The notes below the pieces were generated by a model. The model did not search any database. It was not told the DNA's origin and saw only the letters and a list, made by a program, of their open reading frames with translations. Shown one piece after another: positions 24,330 to 31,028 of a stretch of DNA of 44,056 bases. Source of the DNA: Muribaculaceae bacterium (GTDB lineage: Bacteria > Bacteroidota > Bacteroidia > Bacteroidales > Muribaculaceae); the NCBI GenBank assembly GCA_017962765.1, contig JAGCUP010000081.1, positions 1 to 44,056 on the forward strand. Direction: 5' to 3'. The translations under genes and the position numbers were made by a program. Position 1 is the first letter of the stretch, and every line of letters begins with the position of its first letter.

Positions 24330-24733
24330 AATTATATTCAAATAATTTATATTTTATTTTTTAATTAAATCTTTATGTTGCTGCTGTTGGGCTGTGGAAA
24401 GTGGTGATAACTTTTTTCAAATTTTCTTGCTTTTGAAATTATTAAACCATAATGATGAGTTTAAGAATAGATATCAACAATTTTAATAATTGAAAATGAA
24501 ATGTTTCTCCACTTTTTCAACAGCTTGTTTACAACGTGCAAAGTTAATAAATTTGTTTGTTATTTATTAAGGAATGACCAAAAAATAGTGTGAAAAAAAG
24601 AAATAAAAAAACTTGTGTTTTGAACGACGTTTTTTGGAAAAAAATTATAAGCCCACTTCACAATTAAAAAGCAAATTTTTTGGTCTTATTTTTTACACCA
24701 TTTTTTGAATTATTTATCAACAATGTTATGACA
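24330..24733. other. AT-rich 404-nt spacer upstream of nadA
   Basis: Very AT-rich with no gene visible. It holds the candidate nadA -7 element. GACCAAAAAA (24576-24585) and TTTTTTGGTC (24676-24685) form an inverted pair, and the flanking A-tract motifs AAAAAATAGTGT and AAAAAATGGTGT (the latter on the minus strand) form a second one. DnaA-box-like nonamers matching TTWTNCACA occur on the minus strand at 24589-24597 and on the plus strand at 24734-24742 and 24746-24754, the last two inside the neighbouring gene. Confidence 0.55.
24539..24546 (-). promoter_or_regulatory. Candidate -7 element for nadA
   Basis: The minus strand reads TAACTTTG, about 210 nt before the nadA ATG. There is no clear -33 element. 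Confidence 0.4.
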
Positions 24734-25375
24734 TTATTCACAACTTTTTTCACAACCGTCAGGATGAGTAAGGCCGAACCATAAGTTGCGGAAAAAGATG
24801 GTAATGGCTATGCTTTGGCCCATGATGAGGATGGGATCGAGACGATAGAGACCATACACAAAGATGAGCGAGGCGCCCACAATGCTAATTATCCAGAAAG
24901 GCGGAGGCAACAACGACTCATGATGCTTGACACTTACTACCACTTGATAAGCATAGCGACTAAGGAAAACAATTTGTGCACAAGTGCCGTAAATCATCAA
25001 CCACAGCGGAATTTCGGGATTGTGTACAAAGCGGTCGACAAGTGTTGGTGCCATGACTATGATGCCTATAATAGCAACTACGGGAATAAGATAGAAAATA
25101 ATGCGCAGCACAAATGGTATGCGTTTCCATGCTCCTTTATAGTCGAGGTTGAGCACATAGACGTAGAACGAAAGTATTTGGCCCACAAGAATGACAATGT
25201 CCTCGCGCAGCCAGCCATACCAAAGCATAAAACAGCAGCCGGCAAGCGAGAATGCCCAGTAGCCGGTGGGTGACACCACACGGCGCAATTTCTCGGTCAT
25301 AATCCACTGTACGAGTTGGCGCGCGGCGTAGCACACTTGCGATAATAAACCTATTATAATGATGTAGGTGTTCAT
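24734..25375 (-). CDS. Membrane protein with two tandem LAB_N domains
   Basis: 213 residues, mostly membrane helices. Residues about 8-80 (GLLSQVCYAARQLVQW, YWAFSLAG, WYGWLREDIVILVGQ, NLDYK) match the lipid-A-disaccharide synthase N-terminal domain (LAB_N). Residues about 128-200 repeat the pattern (CAQIVFLSRYAYQ, FWIISIVGASLIFVYGLYR, DPILIMGQ, RNLWFG), indicating internal duplication. LAB_N proteins resemble SWEET/PQ-loop-like small transporters and often sit beside lipid glycosyltransferases; the function here is unknown. It is divergent from the acyltransferase operon across 58 nt. Confidence 0.85.
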   Translation of the reverse strand: MNTYIIIIGLLSQVCYAARQLVQWIMTEKLRRVVSPTGYWAFSLAGCCFMLWYGWLREDIVILVGQILSFYVYVLNLDYKGAWKRIPFVLRIIFYLIPVVAIIGIIVMAPTLVDRFVHNPEIPLWLMIYGTCAQIVFLSRYAYQVVVSVKHHESLLPPPFWIISIVGASLIFVYGLYRLDPILIMGQSIAITIFFRNLWFGLTHPDGCEKSCE

Positions 25376-25385
25376 CTTTGTGGTG

Positions 25386-25393
25386 CAAAATTA
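25386..25393 (-). promoter_or_regulatory. Candidate -7 element for the LAB_N gene
   Basis: The minus strand reads TAATTTTG, only 10 nt before the ATG at 25375. Together with the opposing element at 25415 it makes a compact divergent promoter with very short leaders. Confidence 0.5.
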
Positions 25394-25414
25394 CAAAATA
25401 TCAAAATAACTGCG

Positions 25415-25422
25415 TACCTTTG
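25415..25422 (+). promoter_or_regulatory. Candidate -7 element for the acyltransferase/ABC operon
   Basis: TACCTTTG is followed by 11 nt and then the ATG at 25434. No TTG lies at -33 on the plus strand. Confidence 0.5.
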
Positions 25423-25433
25423 CAGCGCTTAAA

Positions 25434-26486
25434 ATGGAAACAAAATATAGAATAAGGTATATCGACGCGTTGCGCGGCTTCACCATGTTCCTTGTGGTGA
25501 TGCTGCATGTCATAAGCAATTCCATTAAATTTATGCCTGTTTCCATTCAGTTGCTGCAATTTTTCAGGATGCCCACCTTCTTCTTTATCAGCGGCTTTAT
25601 CGCTTATAAGCCATTGGAAGTGTGGACCACGTCGCACTACGGCCGTCAAATGCGCAAGAAAGCGTTTGTGCAAATTATTCCCGCGCTCATTTTCACGGTG
25701 TTTTATCAGGCGTGGATGAAACCCGAACCGTTATTGCAATATTTCACCCACATTGGTGACTATATCCTTTATTATTGGTTCACGTTTGCGCTTTTCGCCA
25801 TGTTTGTGGTGTATTACGCCTTGTCGTGGATTGCCCATCGTTTCAATAATGAGAAAATAATGGTGGTTGGGATGTTGATTGTGGCTATCGCAACGGCCGC
25901 TTTTCATGTATGTCACAGGTTTCCCAATCCCAGTTGGCAGCGAAATTTACATGTGGAGGATTTGATTTGGACAGTGCAATTTTTCACGATGGGCGTGCTG
26001 GCCCGCAAATATAAGGAAAAGTTTTTCAGCATCATCAAGAACCAGTGGTTCAATAGCGTGGTGATTGTGCTCTTTTTCTTGTGTGCGCTCATCTATTTGA
26101 ACCAGTGGCGAAGCGTGCCAGGTTTCTATTTTATCCACTATTGCCTCGGCTGCTGGTTGGGACTGGTAATATTGTTTACTTTATTTAAGCGTAAAGAGGA
26201 ATATTTCAACAGCAATTCACGCCTGGCCCGCGTGATGGTGTTTATAGGTCGGCGCACGCTCGACATTTATCTCATTCACCTTTTCTTCCTCCCGCCCATG
26301 CAGTGGCTTAGGCCTTACATTGAGGGAGGTGACAAAGCCTTGTTGCAGTGGGTTGTGGGCGGTGTGCTGGCGGCTGTGGTCATTGCCCTGTGCATGATAG
26401 TGAGCGAGATTATCCGCAGCAGCGACCTGCTGGCGCATTGGTTGCTGGGTGTAAGCAAAAAGCGTAAGGAGGAGAAAAATGGATAA
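25434..26486 (+). CDS. Acyltransferase-3 family membrane protein (copy A)
   Basis: About ten membrane helices, 350 residues. It opens with the family start RIRYIDALRGFTMFLVVMLH, carrying the His proposed to be catalytic in acyltransferase-3 proteins, then MPTFFFISGFIA, and ends with IGRRTLDIYLIHLFF and a basic tail (KKRKEEKNG). Such proteins O-acetylate or otherwise acylate surface glycans and lipids. The next gene is a paralogue overlapping by 8 nt (ATGGATAA), preceded by AGGAGG at 26467-26472 inside this gene. The substrate is unknown; no glycan synthesis genes are adjacent. Confidence 0.9.
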   Translation: METKYRIRYIDALRGFTMFLVVMLHVISNSIKFMPVSIQLLQFFRMPTFFFISGFIAYKPLEVWTTSHYGRQMRKKAFVQIIPALIFTVFYQAWMKPEPLLQYFTHIGDYILYYWFTFALFAMFVVYYALSWIAHRFNNEKIMVVGMLIVAIATAAFHVCHRFPNPSWQRNLHVEDLIWTVQFFTMGVLARKYKEKFFSIIKNQWFNSVVIVLFFLCALIYLNQWRSVPGFYFIHYCLGCWLGLVILFTLFKRKEEYFNSNSRLARVMVFIGRRTLDIYLIHLFFLPPMQWLRPYIEGGDKALLQWVVGGVLAAVVIALCMIVSEIIRSSDLLAHWLLGVSKKRKEEKNG

Positions 26487-27597
26487 CACGGGCCGCATAA
26501 GATATATCGACGCGTTGCGCGGCTTCACCATGCTGCTCGTGGTGATGTGGCATTGCTCCATCTTCGGGTTGAACAGTGTTTCGCCACTTACCGACGTGCT
26601 CGAGACGATGCGCATGCCCACTTTCTTCTTTATCAGTGGCTACATAGCGTTCAAAGCCCGTGAGATGTGGACGGCACGTTACACCTTTGAGCGACTGCGT
26701 GGCAAGGCCGTGGTGCAGATAATTCCAGCCACGGTGTTCCTTGTGGTGTGGCAGCTTATATTTCCTGAGATGGCTTGGCGCGAATTTTTCACGTTCTCGC
26801 ATTTCAACTTGGGTCGCTACTGGTTCACCTACGTGTTGTTCTACATGTTCGTGATATATTACTCGGTGTCGCTATTGACACGGCGCATGGGACGTGCGGG
26901 CAGCATAGTGCACGACTTGTTGCTCATAGGCATCGTAATCATCTTTTTGATAATCTTCTTCAATTATAAGCTCAAACCATGGGCAATGCAACTGCGCTTC
27001 AACTTGTTGCTGAAGCATTTCCAGTTTTTCGTGATTGGCGTGTTGTGCCGCAAGCACAACAAGACGTTCATGCGTGCCATTGCCAACAAATGGTTCACTG
27101 CCGCGGTGGTGGTCATCTTTGCCGTGACCATACCCATCGTAATTTATTATAAGGACATTCATGTGGACGGATGGATTTATGACATCTTCCACCGCTTCCA
27201 CCTGATGGGGGTGACAAAGAGCGGTCATCAATACTTCAACGTGTGGGTGACGCGCATCCTTAACTATTGCATCACTTGCTGGGCCGGACTATTGATAGTG
27301 TTCACCTTTTTCCGCCGCAAAGAAAAATTCTTCGAGGGCGACTCACGACTTGCGCGCACCCTCGTGTTCATAGGTAGGCGCACGCTCGATATATACCTGT
27401 TGCACTATTTCTTTGTACCCAATTTGCACATTCTCGGTCCCATGATTGAAGGCAATGTGTTGCTGCAACTGGTATTGCCGCTGGTGATGGCTGTGTGCAT
27501 CGTGGCCCTGTGCATGGTAGTGAGCGAGATTATCCGTAGCAGCGATTTCCTCGCCTATTATCTGCTGGGTGTAAAAAAGAAAAAGCCAAAAAGATAA
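26479..27597 (+). CDS. Acyltransferase-3 family membrane protein (copy B)
   Basis: 372 residues, a clear paralogue of the preceding gene: RIRYIDALRGFTMLLVVMWH, MRMPTFFFISGYIAFK, IGRRTLDIYLLHYFF, MVVSEIIRSSDFLAYYLLGV. A 30-nt stretch is identical in DNA between the two (25458-25487 and 26503-26532). It carries an insertion in the second half (about 195-260, with KDIHVDGWIYDIFHRFH) that copy A lacks. It starts at the end of copy A and is followed after 12 nt by the ABC ATPase gene, so all are probably one transcript. Acyl donor and acceptor are unknown. Confidence 0.9.
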   Translation: MDNTGRIRYIDALRGFTMLLVVMWHCSIFGLNSVSPLTDVLETMRMPTFFFISGYIAFKAREMWTARYTFERLRGKAVVQIIPATVFLVVWQLIFPEMAWREFFTFSHFNLGRYWFTYVLFYMFVIYYSVSLLTRRMGRAGSIVHDLLLIGIVIIFLIIFFNYKLKPWAMQLRFNLLLKHFQFFVIGVLCRKHNKTFMRAIANKWFTAAVVVIFAVTIPIVIYYKDIHVDGWIYDIFHRFHLMGVTKSGHQYFNVWVTRILNYCITCWAGLLIVFTFFRRKEKFFEGDSRLARTLVFIGRRTLDIYLLHYFFVPNLHILGPMIEGNVLLQLVLPLVMAVCIVALCMVVSEIIRSSDFLAYYLLGVKKKKPKR

Positions 27598-27609
27598 AAA
27601 TTATTATAT

Positions 27610-28527
27610 ATGGATTTTATTACCGTAAAAGACGTAGTAAAGCAATATAGCGGGCACCGCGCACTCGATGGAGTGAGTATGAATGTCCCCGAAGGTTGCA
27701 TCTACGGTTTGCTGGGCCCTAACGGTGCCGGCAAGACGTCGCTCATCCGCATCTTGAATATGATTACGCGGGCCGATGCCGGAGAAGTACTGCTCAATGG
27801 AGAGCCCTTGCGTGAGGCCCACGTCGAAAACATAGGCTATTTGCCCGAGGAACGCGGTCTCTACAAGAAAATGAAGGTGGGCGACCACATCGTTTACTTG
27901 GCCCGACTTAAGGGCATGGAGCGCACCGCTGCCGTCAAGGCCATGCACGAGTGGCTTGAGCGTTTTGACCTCACCGAGTGGCGTACCCGCAAGGTGGAGG
28001 AACTCTCGAAGGGTATGCAGCAAAAAGTGCAGTTCATTGCCACCGTACTTCACCGTCCGCGCCTGCTTATCTTTGATGAACCGTTCTCTGGATTCGACCC
28101 TGTGAATGCCGAGCAGTTGAAAGGAGAAATACTAAGGTTGCGCGACGAGGGCGCCACCATCCTCTTCTCCACCCACAACATGGGCAGTGTGGAAGATGTG
28201 TGTGAGCGCATCACCCTCATCAACAAGTCGCGCGTAGCCCTCGAGGGTGCCGTCAAGGAGGTGAAACGCAACCACAAGAAAAATAAACTGAGCGTCATGC
28301 TCGACCACGATGCAGTGCTCGCGCCTGCCCCCGAGGTTTTTGACATCGATGTATCCACGCCGGGCAATGCCGTCATCCACCTCGCGAAGGGTGTGGAGAT
28401 GCGCGATGCCATCGCCTTCCTTAACGAGCATTACCCGCTCACGGGTGTCACCGAACTGTTGCCCACCATGCATGAGATTTTTATCGAGACAGTGACCAAA
28501 AACCAAGAAGAGGAGGAAACAGCATGA
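27610..28527 (+). CDS. ABC transporter ATP-binding protein (NatA-like)
   Basis: 305 residues. Walker A GPNGAGKT (36-43), signature LSKGMQQ (132-138), Walker B LLIFDEP (152-158) and switch His in STHN (H189) are all intact. The LSKGM(Q/K)Q form and the C-terminal extension of about 80 residues are typical of ATPases pairing with ABC-2 permeases such as NatB. It couples ATP hydrolysis to export through the permease encoded next, whose start overlaps its stop (ATGA). AGGAGG at 28511-28516 is a good Shine-Dalgarno for the permease, unusual in this phylum. Confidence 0.93.
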   Translation: MDFITVKDVVKQYSGHRALDGVSMNVPEGCIYGLLGPNGAGKTSLIRILNMITRADAGEVLLNGEPLREAHVENIGYLPEERGLYKKMKVGDHIVYLARLKGMERTAAVKAMHEWLERFDLTEWRTRKVEELSKGMQQKVQFIATVLHRPRLLIFDEPFSGFDPVNAEQLKGEILRLRDEGATILFSTHNMGSVEDVCERITLINKSRVALEGAVKEVKRNHKKNKLSVMLDHDAVLAPAPEVFDIDVSTPGNAVIHLAKGVEMRDAIAFLNEHYPLTGVTELLPTMHEIFIETVTKNQEEEETA

Positions 28528-29852
28528 AACGACTTCGCCTGATTATCGCCCACGAATACATGATGATAGTGGGCAAAAAATCGTTCATCATCATGACTTT
28601 GCTCATTCCCTTCCTTATTGTGATTGTGGGAGCCGTGCCTGTGCTTATCGCTTATTTGAACGAGAGTGCCGACAAGAGCGTGGAACAAATCGCCGTGCTT
28701 GACCAGAGCGGAGGACTGGGCAATGCCCTTGTTCCCACCGACAAATATAAGTTCATTCCCATAAACGCCACAGGAGCGCCTGAGACTGCCGCCCGAGACT
28801 TCTACAAGAAAGCGAGCGAAAGCCTCACAGCCGTCGTCGTCATTCCTGCCGACGTGGAGCAAACAGCGCGCGTGACCATTTATAGTGAGCAAACCATCGA
28901 CGTTAGCACCAAGGAATATATCAATGGATGCCTCGGTGACACTATCGCCGCATGCCGTCTTGCGTCCTACGGTATTGACAATCTGGAAAAAATCGTGGAT
29001 GATTTGAAGGTTGATATGTCGGTCAACAGCATCAAGTGGGACGAGAACGGTAACGAACAGACCACAAGCACCGAATTGTCAATGGTAATAGGCATGGTGC
29101 TTGCACTGATTATATACACCTTCGTCCTCATGTACGGTGCCATGATTATGAACAGTGTGGTCGAGGAGAAGACCAACCGCATTGTCGAGGTCGTGGTGAG
29201 CAGTTGTAGGCCGGTAGAACTGATGTTCGGAAAGATTATAGGCGTGGGGCTTGTGGGACTCACACAGTTTGCCATTTGGGTCGTCATTCTGGGCGTGGGA
29301 GGTAGCGTGCTTTCCATGTTAGGGCTGGGCTCGATGGCCGCTGCCGACCCCTCCACAATGCAGGCCGCCACGGCTGCCGCCAGCGAAGAGGGAATGGATA
29401 TGCAAAACATGCTGGCAGCCCTCGGGGGTATCAACTACGGGTCGTTGCTAGTGAACTTCGTGCTCTACTTCATCGGCGGTTATCTGCTCTATGCCTCGCT
29501 CTTCGCGGCTTTCGGCAGTGCCGTCGACCAGGCCAGCGATGCCTCGCAGTTCACCACTCCCATCATCCTGTTTATGGTGATTGCTCTTTATGCCGGTATC
29601 GCCTGCGCTTCCAACCCCAATGGTCCCATGGCGGTGTGGTGCTCGATGATTCCGTTCACTTCGCCGGTGGTGATGATGGTGCGACTGCCCTATGACGTTC
29701 CTATCTGGCAGCAGTTACTCAGCATAGTGCTGCTCTTTGCCACGGCTTTTGCCGTGACGTGGCTGGCGGCGCGCATCTATCGCACGGGCATCTTGCTCTA
29801 TGGCAAAAAGCGCTCGTTCAAGGACCTTTTCAAGTGGGTAGTAAACAAATAA
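28524..29852 (+). CDS. ABC-2 type permease (NatB-like)
   Basis: 442 residues with the NatB layout: one N-terminal helix (about 21-45, IIMTLLIPFLIVIVGAVPVL), a large extracytoplasmic domain (about 46-185) and then a cluster of five or so helices from about 190 on. The segment MNSVVEEKTNRIVEVVVSS is a hallmark of this permease group (NatB/YhaP type). It probably exports a lipid, peptide, ion or antibiotic-like compound with the preceding ATPase. The 7-nt gap to the third acyltransferase suggests functional linkage. Confidence 0.92.
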   Translation: MKRLRLIIAHEYMMIVGKKSFIIMTLLIPFLIVIVGAVPVLIAYLNESADKSVEQIAVLDQSGGLGNALVPTDKYKFIPINATGAPETAARDFYKKASESLTAVVVIPADVEQTARVTIYSEQTIDVSTKEYINGCLGDTIAACRLASYGIDNLEKIVDDLKVDMSVNSIKWDENGNEQTTSTELSMVIGMVLALIIYTFVLMYGAMIMNSVVEEKTNRIVEVVVSSCRPVELMFGKIIGVGLVGLTQFAIWVVILGVGGSVLSMLGLGSMAAADPSTMQAATAAASEEGMDMQNMLAALGGINYGSLLVNFVLYFIGGYLLYASLFAAFGSAVDQASDASQFTTPIILFMVIALYAGIACASNPNGPMAVWCSMIPFTSPVVMMVRLPYDVPIWQQLLSIVLLFATAFAVTWLAARIYRTGILLYGKKRSFKDLFKWVVNK

Positions 29853-29859
29853 GGTAACG

Positions 29860-30834
29860 ATGTCGTCGTTCCCTTCGGTAAGCTCGCTCACGACGAGGTG
29901 GCGCACGTTCATCATGGGCGTGGCCACCATCATGGTGGTGCTATTCCATAGCCCATACCGCGAGATTCCCGTGCTGAGGTTGTTCCACAACTTCGGGTGG
30001 TGGGGAGTGGACATTTTCCTGTTTGTGGGTGGTTTCGGGTGCGTGTATTCTTTGCGCAAGAACGTCACGCGCCGCTTTTACCGCAACCGCCTTGTGCGCT
30101 TATTGCCGGCGTGTCTGCTAGTAGGCGTGGCTAAGACGGTGTTTCACTACGCCACGGGCATGGGCGAACTCGAGCAAGGCTGGTTCATGGCGGTCACCAG
30201 CTTCGACATGTGGTATATACCCACCGTGCTGGCCATCTATGCCCTATGTCCGCTCTTCTACCGCGTGATGAGCCGTGAGGGACATGCTGCCGACGTGGCC
30301 ATGACTGTCACCGCTGTGTCGATGGCGGTGACGCAGATTCCCTTGCCCGAGGGCGATTTCACCGAGTTCTTGTTATTGACGGCGGCACGCCTGCCGGTTT
30401 TCCTGTGGGGTATGGTGTTCGCATTGGGTGACCGCACACTTTCGTGGCGCCGCCACGGCGTAGGTGCAGCCCTGCTTGTGCTGTGCTACTTGCTTTTCCA
30501 CACGATGTTCCGCCCGAATGGCACCAACTTCTTTGTATATCCGTTGCTCGCACTCGGTATTCCCACCTTCGTCACGGCCATCGCCCTTATGGGCACTGTC
30601 ACCGACCGCTTGCGCCTCACGCCCGCTATCAACTGGCTGGGAAAGCAATCGCTATTGATTTACCTTGTCCATGACTTCGTGTATCAGTGCCTTGCTCCCG
30701 TCCTCAAACAATATACCGCCGTGCCGCAGATTGCCAAGCTCGCCATCTGCCTCGCCGTCATCGTCCTCCTCGTCGTCCTCTTCCACCTCCTCTTAAAACC
30801 TCTGAATCGCGCATTAAACCAAATATCAGGATAA
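29860..30834 (+). CDS. Acyltransferase-3 family membrane protein (copy C, diverged)
   Basis: 324 residues, about ten helices. The usual N-terminal R...H pair is recognisable as TRWRTFIMGVATIMVVLFH, followed by GWWGVDIFLFVGGFGCVYSL and a basic KNVTRRFYRNRLVRLLPA, the OafA-like pattern, then NWLGKQSLLIYLVHDF near the C-terminus. It is closer to classical OafA-type proteins than copies A and B. It is the last gene of the five-gene operon; downstream are the hairpins at 30873-31005. Confidence 0.88.
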   Translation: MSSFPSVSSLTTRWRTFIMGVATIMVVLFHSPYREIPVLRLFHNFGWWGVDIFLFVGGFGCVYSLRKNVTRRFYRNRLVRLLPACLLVGVAKTVFHYATGMGELEQGWFMAVTSFDMWYIPTVLAIYALCPLFYRVMSREGHAADVAMTVTAVSMAVTQIPLPEGDFTEFLLLTAARLPVFLWGMVFALGDRTLSWRRHGVGAALLVLCYLLFHTMFRPNGTNFFVYPLLALGIPTFVTAIALMGTVTDRLRLTPAINWLGKQSLLIYLVHDFVYQCLAPVLKQYTAVPQIAKLAICLAVIVLLVVLFHLLLKPLNRALNQISG

Positions 30835-30872
30835 TCAGAGAAATCCGTAGTTTTTGACGGCAAAAAAAACGA

Positions 30873-30921
30873 AGATAGTGAGCTATAACTCGAAAAAAAA
30901 TGGAGTTATAGCTCACTATCT
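30873..30921. terminator. Strong palindromic hairpin 1 after the operon
   Basis: A perfect 19-bp stem (30873-30891 with 30903-30921) around an A-rich 11-nt loop. It lies 38 nt after the last operon gene. It shares the core GTGAGCTATAACT with hairpin 2 (GTGAGCCATAACT), so both are copies of one palindromic repeat. No long T run follows. Confidence 0.75.
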
Positions 30922-30964
30922 CCAGTATTTTACTCACTGAGGATCGAATTCTCTGGCAAAAAAT

Positions 30965-31005
30965 AAAGAGGGTGAGCCATAACTGAATTATGACACACCC
31001 TCTTT
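30965..31005. terminator. Palindromic hairpin 2 after the amylase gene
   Basis: Arms 30965-30982 and 30988-31005 pair over 18 positions with two mismatches and a 5-nt loop. It lies 23 nt past the amylase stop in its direction of transcription and is flanked by A/T runs on both sides, so it is a plausible bidirectional terminator. Related to hairpin 1. Confidence 0.75.
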
Positions 31006-31028
31006 GAATATTATGGCGGTGCCAGGTC

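Noticed and set aside
24330-24733. Known NAD-responsive riboswitch in the nadA leader
   Set aside because: The leader is very AT-rich and I could not fold it into a known NAD riboswitch pattern. Only the long leader itself is reported.
24580-24755. Calling the AT-rich region a replication origin
   Set aside because: Only three loose DnaA-box matches, two inside a gene. No dnaA, dnaN or strand-skew evidence is available in the window, so it is kept as a low-interest observation only.
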